From positions 38,456-102,455 of IMG/VR virus record IMGVR_UViG_3300045454_000060: a stretch of 64,000 nucleotides of DNA; one strand, written 5' to 3'. Positions 1-8,476 of the stretch are shown one piece after another. The DNA comes from a virus. Below the pieces are notes generated by a model, which worked only from the letters and a program-made list of their open reading frames with translations, was not told the origin of the DNA and searched no databases. Positions within the stretch are counted from its first letter, which is position 1; every line of letters starts with the position of its first letter. The position numbers were made by a program, and so were the translations under genes.

Positions 1-14
1 CGGCGGTTCTCAAG

Positions 15-236
15 GTGGATCTCGACGGCCATCGCGCGATGATTCGCGACGAGATCGCCACCCGTTTGCAGGCGAGTTCCGAGCGCGAGACGCGCCTCCT
101 GAAGCAGCTCGAGGAGCTGCAGGCCAAGGTCGGCTCCGTGCAGCGATGGATGTGGATGCTGATGGGCGGCGGCACGACGCTGATGCTGCTCTCGCGGCTG
201 GTGTCCATCCCCGTGAAACTCACGATCGGCGGTTGA
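15..236 (+). CDS. small membrane protein, lysis module (possibly 5'-partial)
   Basis: 73 codons from a GTG at 15. The frame is still open at the window edge and no ribosome site is visible in the 14 bases before, so the true start may lie outside. Residues 1-40 form a charged, coiled-coil-like helix and residues 44-70 are one hydrophobic segment (WMWMLMGGGTTLMLLSRLVS). A helix-then-membrane layout next to a holin resembles small phage lysis accessory proteins of the XhlA type, but that is only architectural. It ends 2 bases before the holin gene. Confidence 0.6.
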   Translation: MDLDGHRAMIRDEIATRLQASSERETRLLKQLEELQAKVGSVQRWMWMLMGGGTTLMLLSRLVSIPVKLTIGG

Positions 237-237
237 T

Positions 238-741
238 ATGATCCCAGGCATCGAAACCCTGCTCGGCGGCGCGCTTGGCGGACTGTTCCGGCTCGGCCAG
301 GCGTTTCTCGAGACGCGCGAGAAGCAGCGCGACCGCGACCACGAGTTCCGCATGATGGAGCTGCAGGGTCGGCAGGCGGTGGCGGCCGCCGAGGCCCGGC
401 TGCGCGAGGTCGCAATCGACGGGCAGTTCAAGCTGGAAGCGACCGATGTCCAGGCGATCATGGAAGCGACCAAGGCGCAGGCGCTCGAGGCCTCCACCGC
501 CGGCGGCTGGGCGGCGTTCCTCTCCGCCACCGTGCGCCCCGTTCTCACCTATCTCCTGGCGCTGCTCTATATCGGCCACAAGATCGCTCTGATCGGCGCC
601 GCGCTGATGGTGTCCGGCGACCCGCTGCCTTCGGTGGTTCTCGCCTTCACCGAGGCCGATCATGCGATCCTGTCCTCGATCCTGTCCTTCTGGTTCGTCG
701 ATCGTTCGCTCCGCAAGGGGCGCAGTCCGATCACCAGCTAG
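238..741 (+). CDS. phage holin, GTA 3TM type
   Basis: 167 residues. The opening GGALGGLFRLGQAFLETREK, then a charged KQRDRDHEFRMMELQ helix and two to three hydrophobic segments (about residues 95-165), match the 'holin of 3TMs' family described for gene transfer agents and prophages of alphaproteobacteria. Such proteins permeabilise the inner membrane at a set time so that the endolysin reaches peptidoglycan. The endolysin gene follows after 6 bases, forming a lysis cassette. The order of charged helix and membrane segments supports the call more than any single residue. Confidence 0.82.
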   Translation: MIPGIETLLGGALGGLFRLGQAFLETREKQRDRDHEFRMMELQGRQAVAAAEARLREVAIDGQFKLEATDVQAIMEATKAQALEASTAGGWAAFLSATVRPVLTYLLALLYIGHKIALIGAALMVSGDPLPSVVLAFTEADHAILSSILSFWFVDRSLRKGRSPITS

Positions 742-747
742 ACGATC

Positions 748-1347
748 ATGCGCACGCCTGACGAGGCCAAGGCGCTGATCAAGCGTGCCGAGGGGTTCCA
801 TCGACGCCTGCCGGATGGCCGTGCCGCCCCCTATCTCTGTCCCGCCAATATCTGGACCATCGGCTGGGGCTCGACGCGCGATCTTCAGGGGGCGCCGATC
901 ACTCGCGACACGCCGCCCGTCACGGTCGAGGAGGCCGAGCTGCTGTTCGGGCGCGATCTGCGTCTGTTCGAGGAGGGAGTGCGTCGGCTGGTCAGCGTGC
1001 CGCTCACCAACAACCAGTTCGGCGCTCTGGTGTCTTTCGCCTACAATCTCGGGCTCGGTCGGCTGCGCAGTTCGACGCTGCTGCGCCGGCTGAACGCCGG
1101 TCGATATGAGGATGCGGCCAACGAGTTCCCGAAATGGGTGATGGCGGGCGGCCGACGCCTGCCCGGGCTGGTCATCAGGCGCGAGCAGGAACGAGTGCTG
1201 TTCCTCAAGCCGGACAGCGCAGGCCCGCCCGCTGATTCGGCGACAGACCGCCATGCAACCACCGGAGATGGCGGAAGCTGGATCAGCCGTTTTCTGAGGG
1301 CGTTTCAGCGCGGCGCCGAAGGATCGGTCTGGGCTGGCCGCTTCTAA
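748..1347 (+). CDS. endolysin, GH24 lysozyme (T4/lambdoid type)
   Basis: 199 residues. The N-terminus carries KRAEGFH, with Glu15 as the likely catalytic acid, then WTIGWGST and TNNQFGALVSFAYNLG, all hallmarks of the GH24 muramidase fold that cleaves MurNAc-GlcNAc bonds. The family domain is about 150 residues; the last 45 residues are an extra low-complexity tail ending in a basic helix (SWISRFLRAF), perhaps for membrane or wall contact. No signal peptide is seen, so release depends on the holin immediately upstream. Confidence 0.92.
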   Translation: MRTPDEAKALIKRAEGFHRRLPDGRAAPYLCPANIWTIGWGSTRDLQGAPITRDTPPVTVEEAELLFGRDLRLFEEGVRRLVSVPLTNNQFGALVSFAYNLGLGRLRSSTLLRRLNAGRYEDAANEFPKWVMAGGRRLPGLVIRREQERVLFLKPDSAGPPADSATDRHATTGDGGSWISRFLRAFQRGAEGSVWAGRF

Positions 1348-1358
1348 TCTGTGGTATA

Positions 1359-1380
1359 AGTCACCACTGATTACTATAAA
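1359..1380 (+). promoter_or_regulatory. TCA-N4-TGA operator with -10 TATAAA
   Basis: AGTCACCACTGATT at 1359-1372 is followed by TATAAA at 1375-1380; no good -35 is visible. First copy in the window of the recurrent 14-bp palindrome, placed upstream of the phosphoesterase gene. Confidence 0.5.
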
Positions 1381-1443
1381 AGCTACAACTGAATCTAGTT
1401 TCGCTTGACAGTGGGCTTCGCCCAGCCCGAGACGGAGAAAGTG

Positions 1444-2613
1444 ATGGCGGTCAGTAAGAAACCCGATGCTGCAGCTCAGCGCGCCGAGGTTCCGTTCTCG
1501 GAAGATGCCTCCAAGCTCACTGTGGCATCGCGCCGGGAGCTGATCGCCGATCTGCGGCGGCTCGTGGAGGCCGAGCCCACGCGGGTGATCAGCCGGAATT
1601 ACTACCGGGTGAACGGCCGCTACGCCGAGAGCGCCTGGACCGGCGTGTTCGGGACCTTCGCGGAGTTCAAGAAGCAGGCCAATGTCACGCCGTCGCGGCA
1701 CGTGCAGGCGCTGGAGAAGCAGGTCGCCAAGCACGCCTCGGTCGAGCGCATTCGCGTGCTCTCGGAGGAGCGCAAGGGCTATGCCGAGCGTTACCTGATT
1801 CCGGACAAGCGCCGCTTCCAGACGCATGTGGTCGTGTCCGACATCCATGATCGCAGAGCGGATCCGTTCGTGGTCCGGGTGCTGCTCGACACCCTCGAGC
1901 GCATCCAGCCCTCGCGCTTCATCGAGGGCGGCGACACCTTCGACCTTCCCGAGTTCGGCAAATACGCCATCGACCCGCGCGAGTGGGATGTCACCGGGCG
2001 AATCCAGTGGGTGCGCGAGTTCCATGCCGAGGTGCGCCGGCGTTGTCCGAACACGCAGATCGACGTGCTGGAGGGCAATCATGAGCATCGCCTGCTGCGC
2101 CATCTGGCCGAGGCCTCGCCGGCGATGCGCGCGGTGCTGGCCGATCTGCACGGCTTCACGGTTCCGAAGCTGCTCTGCCTCGACGAGTTCGGCATCAACT
2201 ACGTGGCGCGTTCCGATCTCGCCACCTTCACTCAGGCCGACGTCAAGCGCGAGGTGGCGAAGAACTACCTGATCGTCGATGGCGCCTTCCTGGTGCACCA
2301 TTTCCCCGAGGGGATGGCGATGGGCTTCCCGGGCATGCACGGGCATCACCACAAGCACATCGCGTGGCCGCACTACAGCCCGGTCTTCGGGTCCTTCACC
2401 TGGCACCAGCTCGGCTGCGTGCATCGTCGCGAGGCGTCCTACTGTGCCGGCGAGAAGTGGGCGAACGGCTTCATGATCGCGCATGTGGACACGCTGAAGA
2501 AGCACACCGCCCTCGAATATGTCGAGTTCCAGGAGGATCACGTGGTCGTCGGCGGCAAGTGGTATGAGCGTTCCGAGAGCGAGCGATTCGTCCACGTCAA
2601 GCAAAAGGTGTAA
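1444..2613 (+). CDS. calcineurin-like metallophosphoesterase
   Basis: 389 residues from the ATG at 1444, chosen because GGAGAAAG lies 6-10 bases before it; a TTG 39 bases upstream has no ribosome site. The C-terminal two thirds carry the dinuclear-metal phosphoesterase motifs in order: SDIHD, GGDTFD, EGNHEHR and HGHHHKH. The first 110 residues are an all-helical N-terminal region of unknown role (SRRELIADLRRLVE). Members hydrolyse phosphomono- or diesters, sometimes nucleic acid ends; the substrate here cannot be told. It is distinct from the SbcD-type enzyme at 29396. Confidence 0.85.
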   Translation: MAVSKKPDAAAQRAEVPFSEDASKLTVASRRELIADLRRLVEAEPTRVISRNYYRVNGRYAESAWTGVFGTFAEFKKQANVTPSRHVQALEKQVAKHASVERIRVLSEERKGYAERYLIPDKRRFQTHVVVSDIHDRRADPFVVRVLLDTLERIQPSRFIEGGDTFDLPEFGKYAIDPREWDVTGRIQWVREFHAEVRRRCPNTQIDVLEGNHEHRLLRHLAEASPAMRAVLADLHGFTVPKLLCLDEFGINYVARSDLATFTQADVKREVAKNYLIVDGAFLVHHFPEGMAMGFPGMHGHHHKHIAWPHYSPVFGSFTWHQLGCVHRREASYCAGEKWANGFMIAHVDTLKKHTALEYVEFQEDHVVVGGKWYERSESERFVHVKQKV

Positions 2614-2642
2614 CTGACAATCAGTCATCGCTGAGATATGCT
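2614..2642 (+). promoter_or_regulatory. operator-promoter of phoH
   Basis: -35 CTGACA (2614-2619), 17-bp spacer, -10 TATGCT (2637-2642). The spacer holds AGTCATCGCTGAGA (2623-2636), directly abutting the -10. The phoH ribosome site GGAG follows 25 bases later. Confidence 0.78.
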
Positions 2643-2680
2643 AGTGTTCGCCATTGAATAGGCGACACAGGAGCATACCG

Positions 2681-3496
2681 ATGAGCAAGTCCCTTCGCGG
2701 TTCCCGGCGTGAAAACGCCAAGAACAAGAGGGAGGGACGTGGTGTGCTCCCCCTCACGTCCTCTTGCGAGGACGCATTGCGCGACTTTCCTGCCGCGCGC
2801 GAGACTGCATTCCGACCCATCAACACCTCCCAGGCGCGCTATGCCGGTTTGATCGGCTCGATGGAGCTGGTCTTCGGGCTGGGCCCGGCCGGCACCGGCA
2901 AGACCTATGTCGCCGGGATGCTGGCCGCCGAGGCGCTGCTCGAGGGCAGGGTGAAGCGCATCATCGCCACGCGGCCGATCGTCGAGGCGGGAGAGGAGCT
3001 CGGCTTCCTGCCCGGCGAGCTCGAGGAGAAGACCGCCCCTTATTTCCGCCCGCTGCGCGAGGTGCTGGAGCGGCGTCTCGGCCGCGGCCATGTCGAGGCG
3101 CTGATCAAGGGGCGCAAGATCGAGATGCTGCCGCTCGCCTTCATGCGCGGGCACTCCTTCCAGGACGCCTTCGTCATTCTCGACGAGGCGCAGAACACCA
3201 CCCCGACGCAGATGAAGATGTTCCTGACCCGCCAGGGGGAGGGGTCGGTCGTGGTGGTGGACGGCGACAGCACGCAGAAGGACATTCCCGGCCCGTCCGG
3301 CCTGGTCGATGCCGTGCGTCGCCTGCGCGATCTGCCGAGCGTCGGCGTTCATCGCTTCACGCGCGAGGATATCGTGCGCTCCGGGCTGGTGCAGGCGATC
3401 GTGGAGCGCTACGAGGAGCCCGACGAGGCCTTCGAGGCCGAGGTCGAGGATGCCACGGCGGGGTTGCAGCGGGTGCTGGATCTGCGTCGCCCTTGA
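2681..3496 (+). CDS. phoH: PhoH-family ATPase
   Basis: 271 residues from ATG 2681, with GGAG 9 bases upstream. GPAGTGKT at residues 68-75 is Walker A and FVILDEAQN about residue 168 is Walker B; ATRPIVEAGEELGFLPG, SFQDAFVILDEAQNTTPTQ and GDSTQKDIPG are typical of the PhoH/helicase-SF1-like core. PhoH proteins are very common in phages; they are nucleotide-dependent RNA-processing or helicase-like ATPases whose phage role is still unclear. The 35-residue N-terminal extension is basic (KSLRGSRRENAKNKREGR) and could bind nucleic acid. It is transcribed from its own operator-controlled promoter. Confidence 0.93.
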   Translation: MSKSLRGSRRENAKNKREGRGVLPLTSSCEDALRDFPAARETAFRPINTSQARYAGLIGSMELVFGLGPAGTGKTYVAGMLAAEALLEGRVKRIIATRPIVEAGEELGFLPGELEEKTAPYFRPLREVLERRLGRGHVEALIKGRKIEMLPLAFMRGHSFQDAFVILDEAQNTTPTQMKMFLTRQGEGSVVVVDGDSTQKDIPGPSGLVDAVRRLRDLPSVGVHRFTREDIVRSGLVQAIVERYEEPDEAFEAEVEDATAGLQRVLDLRRP

Positions 3497-3508
3497 AAAT
3501 CCCGGGCG

Positions 3509-3790
3509 GGGCGGGCATATTGCCGGAGGCCTGGAGCGGGAGCGATCCCGCCCCAGGCGCCGTCCGGTAGGCTACCCGGCGGTTCCGAATTGCACTCGGA
3601 ACCGCCACCTACCGAACCGGACTTCCAGATACACCCTCACGAGCATATCTGTTCTCCGGTTGGTGTGGCGTGATTGCCACACCCTTCGGGCGTCGTGACG
3701 CCCGAAGCCCGAGCGCGAGGTGCATCCCGCGTCGTGCCGTGATGCTAGCAGATTCTCCCGGAGAGCGGGGCATCTCCTGCCCCGCGCGAC
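3509..3790. other. non-coding stretch with a run of perfect hairpins
   Basis: No convincing gene between phoH and the next CDS. Consecutive inverted repeats: 3530-3559 (GCCTGG..CCAGGC around a CGGG/CCCG stem), 3578-3606 (11-bp stem GGCGGTTCCGA, 7-nt loop) enclosed by CGGTAGG/CCTACCG, 3662-3683 (8 bp GGTGTGGC), 3684-3707 (11 bp CTTCGGGCGTC, 2-nt loop) and about 3766-3786 (GCGGGGC). None is followed by a T-run, so these are not ordinary terminators, except that 3530-3559 may end phoH transcription. Confidence 0.65.
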
Positions 3791-3802
3791 TATGCTTGCC
3801 GC

Positions 3803-4606
3803 ATGACGAGACTGAGCGATCTGACGTGGTGGGAGGCCGACTTCCCCGGCAAGTCCCTCGACCGCGACGCCTGCGAGGCGCTGTTGTTCGACCGCTGGCC
3901 CGAGCGTGAGCGTCGGCGCGAGCCGGAGCTGATGGGCACCAAGTGGTGGGATGTGCGCCTGCTGCACCCTGTCCAGGCGACCTATTGGTTTGCGCATCTG
4001 CTCACGTTCGAGGTGCGGCGGATCATTCGCGAGCATCTCGACGACCGCGCGCCCTCGCTCAGCGCGTCCGGGCGCGTGCTCGACTGGCACCCGATCAAGA
4101 GCGGTGACGTGTTCGAGCCGCCCTTGGATGAGCGCCGGCGACCCTACTGGAAGCGCAAGATCATCGGTCTGATTCGGGCACGCCAGGCAGCCGATCTCGA
4201 CGGGGTGCCCTACGAGGTGTTTGTCGCCTCCGGCCTCAAGCATTTCTATTTCGGCCGCGGCGCCTATGTGCTGGCACGGTCGGCGGTGAAGATGCCGGAG
4301 CCCAATCTGCTCTACGGCGAGAACTGCCTGGCGCAGATCCGCGAGGACTGGCTCGCGCAGCTCCAGGTGCGTCCCTGGGCGGCCAGGCACGGGCGCTATC
4401 GCCTCGCGCATGATGACGGCCATCCCGATCATCGCGCGCATCGCGACTGGCTGGTGCAGCAGCTCTCCCTGCGCTCCCAGCCCGAGCTTGCTGCGGCGCG
4501 GCTGGTGCGCGACGGGCTGCTGTCGCGCCCTGAGGCCGAGAAGGTCTGTCTTGCGCGGGGGCGATCGGTGTTGACGCGGTTCAGCCGCGCCCTGGAAGGG
4601 GCGTGA
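3803..4606 (+). CDS. conserved-looking phage protein of unknown function
   Basis: 267 residues, not recognised. ATG at 3803; only a weak ribosome site. The sequence is soluble, rich in Trp, Arg and His, with an N-terminal TWWEADFPGKSLDRDACEALLFDRW and a central FVASGLKHFYFGRGAYVLARSAV that could be a fold core. No membrane segment or nucleotide-binding loop. It sits between phoH and the helicase-primase pair, so a DNA-metabolism role is possible. A structure prediction would be the most informative test. Confidence 0.75.
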   Translation: MTRLSDLTWWEADFPGKSLDRDACEALLFDRWPERERRREPELMGTKWWDVRLLHPVQATYWFAHLLTFEVRRIIREHLDDRAPSLSASGRVLDWHPIKSGDVFEPPLDERRRPYWKRKIIGLIRARQAADLDGVPYEVFVASGLKHFYFGRGAYVLARSAVKMPEPNLLYGENCLAQIREDWLAQLQVRPWAARHGRYRLAHDDGHPDHRAHRDWLVQQLSLRSQPELAAARLVRDGLLSRPEAEKVCLARGRSVLTRFSRALEGA

Positions 4607-4614
4607 AAACGCGC

Positions 4615-4643
4615 TTGCCGGTCAGTCATACGTGACTTATGAC
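4615..4643 (+). promoter_or_regulatory. operator-promoter of the helicase-primase operon
   Basis: -35 TTGCCG (4615-4620), 17-bp spacer, -10 TATGAC (4638-4643). The spacer contains the perfect-armed palindrome AGTCA-TACG-TGACT (4624-4637). A second related half-site, GTGAGCGCTGATGG, lies just downstream in the leader. Confidence 0.82.
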
Positions 4644-4669
4644 TCTGTGAGCGCTGATGGGATCAGGTG

Positions 4670-6010
4670 ATGACGACGCCGGTTTACGAGTTCGACGCCG
4701 AGACACAGACCGAGATCTGCTCGCTGCTGATGTGGGACCATGATTTCGCTCGTCGCACCGATGGGCTGATCAAGCCTGCCTATCTGGAGAACGATGTCGA
4801 GCGCGGCTTTGCGCGGCTCGCGATCGCCTTCTTCCGTCGCTATGGCGAGGTGCCGTCGCGCACTGCCTGGGTCGAGCTGGTCAAGGATGGCTTCAAGCTG
4901 AAGCCGCCGATCTGGCGCGAGGATCAGAAGAAGGACGTGGTCGAGAGGCTGGCGCTGACCGCGCGGCTGACCGTGCGCTCCCGCCAATTTCTGCTCGACA
5001 AGATCGCCGAGTTCGCGCAGCAGCAGGAGATCACCCAGGCGATGATCTCGGCGGCGGCCGAGCTCGGTAAGACGCACGACCCGGAGCGCTTCGCGCGCAT
5101 CAAGGACAGGCTCGGCCAGGCCTTCGCGGTCGGGCTGCGCGACGGCGACGAGGATTACGACTTCTTCGAGCGGATCGAGGAGCGCACGGAGGATCGCCTT
5201 GCGCGTGCCTCGGGTTCCCTGCCGCGCACCGGCATCACCACCGGGATCAGGGAGCTTGATGGTCTGCTGACCACGCATGGCGGCTGGGGCCGCAAGGAGC
5301 TCAGCCTGTTCATGGGGGCGATGAAGGCCTCCAAGAGCTTCCATCTCACGAGTGCGGCGGCGGCGGCCGTGATGGCCGGCAAGAACGTGCTGTTCGTCAC
5401 CTGCGAGAACGCGATCGACATCCAGGCCAGGCGCATCGACGCCTACATGTCCGACATCGCCATGTCGGATTTCCTGCGCAGTCCGCATACCGTGCGCGGC
5501 GCGGTCGAGGCGGTGGCGGTCTCGGGCAGAGTCGGCAAACTCAAGATTCGCGAGTTCCCGACCATGCAGTTCCGCCCCCGCGACCTCGAGCGATTGATCG
5601 AGGAATACAAGACCAAGGGGCTGATCTTCGATCTGGTCGTGATCGACTATCTCGACCTGATGACCTCCGACATGCCGATCGAGAAGGACACCGAGCGCTC
5701 CAAGCACATCTATGCGCGTTGTCGCGGCATCGCCATGAAGGAGGGGTTCGCGCTGCTGAGCGCCACCCAGACCACGCGCCAGGGGGCGAAGGCCGCCGTC
5801 GCCACTGCCACCGATGTTGCCGAGGACATCAATCGGGTGCGCATCGCCGATCTCGTGATCTCGATCAATCGCACGGAGGAGGAGCGCGCGAACGGCAAGG
5901 CACGCCTCTACATCGCGGCGGCACGCAATGAGCGCGACGGTGTCACCCTGTTCATCACGCAGGATCTTGATCGTGGCAGGGCGGTCAAGGACGTCGAGGC
6001 GGTCGAGTGA
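4670..6010 (+). CDS. replicative DNA helicase, DnaB-like (SF4)
   Basis: 446 residues from ATG 4670 (a GTG at 4667 is also possible). The N-terminal 170 residues are helical, as in the DnaB N-domain; the C-terminal RecA-like ATPase starts near GITTGIRELDGLL. The phosphate-loop position reads GAMKASKSFH, keeping Lys-Ser but with Ser for the usual glycine before Lys. Walker B is FDLVVIDYLDLM and the DnaB-type H3/H4 region is ALLSATQTTRQGA. It should unwind DNA at the phage fork as a hexamer. It overlaps the primase gene by 4 bases, so the two are translationally coupled. Confidence 0.88.
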   Translation: MTTPVYEFDAETQTEICSLLMWDHDFARRTDGLIKPAYLENDVERGFARLAIAFFRRYGEVPSRTAWVELVKDGFKLKPPIWREDQKKDVVERLALTARLTVRSRQFLLDKIAEFAQQQEITQAMISAAAELGKTHDPERFARIKDRLGQAFAVGLRDGDEDYDFFERIEERTEDRLARASGSLPRTGITTGIRELDGLLTTHGGWGRKELSLFMGAMKASKSFHLTSAAAAAVMAGKNVLFVTCENAIDIQARRIDAYMSDIAMSDFLRSPHTVRGAVEAVAVSGRVGKLKIREFPTMQFRPRDLERLIEEYKTKGLIFDLVVIDYLDLMTSDMPIEKDTERSKHIYARCRGIAMKEGFALLSATQTTRQGAKAAVATATDVAEDINRVRIADLVISINRTEEERANGKARLYIAAARNERDGVTLFITQDLDRGRAVKDVEAVE

Positions 6011-7098
6011 GGGGCGAGCTCGAGGCGCTGATCGCTGACCTCGATCTCGAGGCGCTGCTCGATCACTTCGGGGTGGATTACCGGCGCACCGGCGGCGGCT
6101 CGAATCTCAACCTGCGCGAGTGCCCGTTCTGCCATGACGATCGCTGGCGCGCCTATATGAGCGTCGAGAAGAAGCTCGGGCTCTGCTTTCACGCCGACTG
6201 CCAGAAGCGCTGGAACCTGTTCTCCTTCGTCCGCGCCAAGCTCGAGACCGATGCGCGCGGGGCGATCAGATTCCTCGAGGATTACGGCAGCCAGGTGCTG
6301 GGCAGATCGACCCGCGCCAGCCTGGCGCGTGGCCAGGCGAGGCTGCCGACCGCATGGGAGCTGCCGGCGTCGGTGCCGCTGCCGACCGATGACGGCATGA
6401 CGCATCCCTACCTGGTGACGCGGCGCATCCTGCCCTTGACGCAGAGCCTGTTCGGGCTGCGCTGGTGCGAGGACGGCATCTACAGCTACGAGGACGTGGA
6501 CGGGCGGGCGCGGCGCATGTGGTTCGGCGGGCGGGTGCTGCATCCGATCTGCGATCTCGACGGCACGGTGGCGACCTTTGTCGGTCGCGATGTCGGTGGC
6601 GCCTCCACCGTTCGCTACCTGTTCCCGCCCCTGCTGCCGGCGGCCGGGCGCTACCTTTACGGGGGCGAGCGTCTGTCCGGTTTTGCGCATGTGGTGCTGG
6701 GCGAGGGCCCTTATGACTGCCTGGCGATTCACCAGGCGATCGTCGACCACCCGGATTTTCGCGATACGGCCGCCGCGGCCACATTTGGCCTGTCGATCGG
6801 ACATGCCGATCCCGAGAGCGGGAACGACCAGCTCGGGAGGCTGCTGCGCCTCAAGGAGACGGGTCTGCGGCGCGTGACCTTCCTCTGGGATGGCGAGAGG
6901 AACGCGCTCAAGGCGGCGCTCGAGGCGGCCGAGCTGGTGGCTGCGCATACCGGGTTGCACGTGCGCATCGGTCTTCTTCCCGGGGGCAAGGATCCGGCCG
7001 AGCTGGAGACCAGGGAGGTGCGTGCTGCGATCGGCCAGGCCAGACCGTTCGAGCCGCGTCTCAAGCTGCTGTGGAGCCTGAAGAACCCCTATGATTAA
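6007..7098 (+). CDS. DNA primase with zinc ribbon and TOPRIM domain
   Basis: 363 residues from GTG 6007, inside the helicase stop (GTGA). The N-terminus has a CHC2-like zinc ribbon: CPFC at about residues 39-42, then CFHADC about 20 residues later. The TOPRIM region follows near residue 235 (HVVLGEGPYDCLAIHQA, with the Glu-Gly pair) and LWDGERNALKAA supplies the acidic motif. It would synthesise RNA primers for the helicase encoded just upstream. It is shorter than bacterial DnaG (about 580 residues) and lacks the C-terminal helicase-binding domain, as is usual for phage primases. Confidence 0.86.
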   Translation: MRGELEALIADLDLEALLDHFGVDYRRTGGGSNLNLRECPFCHDDRWRAYMSVEKKLGLCFHADCQKRWNLFSFVRAKLETDARGAIRFLEDYGSQVLGRSTRASLARGQARLPTAWELPASVPLPTDDGMTHPYLVTRRILPLTQSLFGLRWCEDGIYSYEDVDGRARRMWFGGRVLHPICDLDGTVATFVGRDVGGASTVRYLFPPLLPAAGRYLYGGERLSGFAHVVLGEGPYDCLAIHQAIVDHPDFRDTAAAATFGLSIGHADPESGNDQLGRLLRLKETGLRRVTFLWDGERNALKAALEAAELVAAHTGLHVRIGLLPGGKDPAELETREVRAAIGQARPFEPRLKLLWSLKNPYD

Positions 7099-7140
7099 TC
7101 ACGGGTGAGTGTTGACGCCTGCGCGCGTCTGAGCGATAGC
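7097..7140 (+). promoter_or_regulatory. operator plus sigma70-like promoter
   Basis: AATCACGGGTGAGT (7097-7110) sits over the primase stop codon. It is followed by -35 TTGACG (7112-7117), 17-bp spacer and -10 GATAGC (7135-7140). The spacer keeps only the right half of the palindrome (TCTGAGC). Drives the 7178-8700 operon. Confidence 0.7.
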
Positions 7141-7177
7141 GTCGTGTGCAGTGGGGCGCTGAGAGGAGGGCGGGGAC

Positions 7178-7756
7178 ATGGGGCTGTATGTTGTGCGCGG
7201 CACAGTGATGACCCGGAGGAACGGGGATGTCTGGCGCGCCGCGCTCTGCCAGGCTGTCGGGCTCAGGCTGGACAAGGCCATCCTGGTGCGCTCCTGGGCA
7301 AGCCGGAAGCACCCGCCCGGCGCCGCTGTCATGACGGGCACTTACCACGGCATGCACTCCAAGTTCGTCGAGGCGGTCGAGACCAAGACCTTCTCTGGAT
7401 ATGAGTCCATCTCCGATCGTCGTGCCGATGATCTGGAGGTCTCCCTGCGGGATCTGATCACGGGCGGCACTCACAGGACCTCCTGGATCTTCAACGAGAC
7501 TGCGGCGGAGGAGCTTGATCGTCTGGCGAAGGCTTTTGTTTCGATCGAGGCGATCTTGGCGCCGGAGAATCGCGATCAGTTGTCGCTGGATGCTCTGGCT
7601 CTGATTTCGGCCGGAGCGTCGCTCATCGACGCGCAGGCGATGCTGCGGGGTCATGTTCGGGATGTGGACGCGCCGATCGAGCGGCGGATCGAGCGGGAGA
7701 TCGCGCCGGGCGTGCCGATGGAGGAGTTGATCCCCGCCTGGGGATCCTGGGCATGA
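7178..7756 (+). CDS. unknown protein with C-terminal PAWGSWA tail
   Basis: 192 residues, ATG 7178 preceded by GAGGAGGG. Not recognised. Mixed alpha/beta, no membrane segment. Its last residues, EELIPAWGSWA, match the C-termini of two other phage proteins (ends at 32909 and 39658), suggesting a shared docking tail. First gene of a four-gene operon with 8291 and 8473. Confidence 0.78.
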   Translation: MGLYVVRGTVMTRRNGDVWRAALCQAVGLRLDKAILVRSWASRKHPPGAAVMTGTYHGMHSKFVEAVETKTFSGYESISDRRADDLEVSLRDLITGGTHRTSWIFNETAAEELDRLAKAFVSIEAILAPENRDQLSLDALALISAGASLIDAQAMLRGHVRDVDAPIERRIEREIAPGVPMEELIPAWGSWA

Positions 7757-7769
7757 GGGAGAACAGGGC

Positions 7770-8294
7770 GTGAACAAGACCTCGATTGTGGGCAGCAACC
7801 GCTACACCTTTCACTGCCCCGTGGTGGACAGGAACGAGCGGTTCCTGGCCTGCGCGTTCCGCAAGCACCGCAAGTGGCGCGGCGAGTCGATCGACGCGGA
7901 GGACTGCTCGGTGGTCATGAACGCCTCCAAGTGTCCGGCGGTGCATATGCTCGAGCTGGAGCATCGCGAGGGCAGGGCGATGTTTTTCGATTCGGCCGCC
8001 GACGAGGTGCACAAGCTGCCGTCAGCGATTCTGGATCGGATCGCGCGTATTCTGGTGTTGCCGTTCCACGGCATCGGCACAAAGATCGACCCGGAGACGC
8101 TTTCGGCGTTGGTCGGGCGCAAGGTCGAGCTGCCGGAACGGCAGGCGGCAGGTTCTGCCGAGACGGCACGCAAGGTGCCGCGTTCGGCGGCACGGGGTGC
8201 CGGCGGCAGGGGGTCGCAGGCGGAGCGCGGCAGTGTGCTCGATCACGTGGAGGGCGATGTGGCGAAGCAGATCAACAAGGCGATCGGGTCATGA
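7770..8294 (+). CDS. unknown protein, Cys-rich N-terminal half
   Basis: 174 residues from GTG 7770, with GAGGGAGAAC upstream. The first 65 residues hold Cys in TFHCPV, FLACAF, AEDCSVV and SKCPAV, which might bind a metal or a nucleic acid. A conserved-looking helix-rich centre follows, then a basic, Gly/Ala/Arg-rich linker (about residues 125-155) and a short C-terminal helix. The stop overlaps the next start (ATGA). No family recognised. Confidence 0.72.
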   Translation: MNKTSIVGSNRYTFHCPVVDRNERFLACAFRKHRKWRGESIDAEDCSVVMNASKCPAVHMLELEHREGRAMFFDSAADEVHKLPSAILDRIARILVLPFHGIGTKIDPETLSALVGRKVELPERQAAGSAETARKVPRSAARGAGGRGSQAERGSVLDHVEGDVAKQINKAIGS

Positions 8295-8476
8295 TGATGG
8301 TGCGCTGGGTGTTGCGGGGGCTGGGTGGTCTGGCTCTGCTGCTGTGGGGATTCGCGATGGTGGCGATCTATCGGGAGTTCGACATCAACTCCACGATGAT
8401 GATGTTCCTCGTCTCCACGGTCGGGATGACGGGCATTCTGCTGCTCTGTGGCTCGTTTCTGGGGCAGAGGGAATGA
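8291..8476 (+). CDS. small two-helix membrane protein
   Basis: 61 residues. Two hydrophobic segments, about 7-25 (LRGLGGLALLLWGFAMVAIY) and 37-56 (MMFLVSTVGMTGILLLCGSF), joined by a short polar turn. Start overlaps the upstream stop (ATGA) and its stop overlaps the next start, so it is translationally coupled on both sides. Function unknown; an inner-membrane effector or a second holin-like protein are possible. Confidence 0.7.
   Translation: MMMVRWVLRGLGGLALLLWGFAMVAIYREFDINSTMMMFLVSTVGMTGILLLCGSFLGQRE

Noticed and set aside
1405-1443. TTG start and TTGACA -35 before the phosphoesterase
   Set aside because: No ribosome site for the TTG, and no -10 at 16-18 bp from the TTGACA; ATG 1444 has a good ribosome site.
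3560-3620. Possible tRNA in the hairpin-rich gap (7-nt loop, GGTTCCG)
   Set aside because: The stem under the 7-nt loop is 11 bp, there is no acceptor/D-arm/T-arm arrangement and no CCA end.
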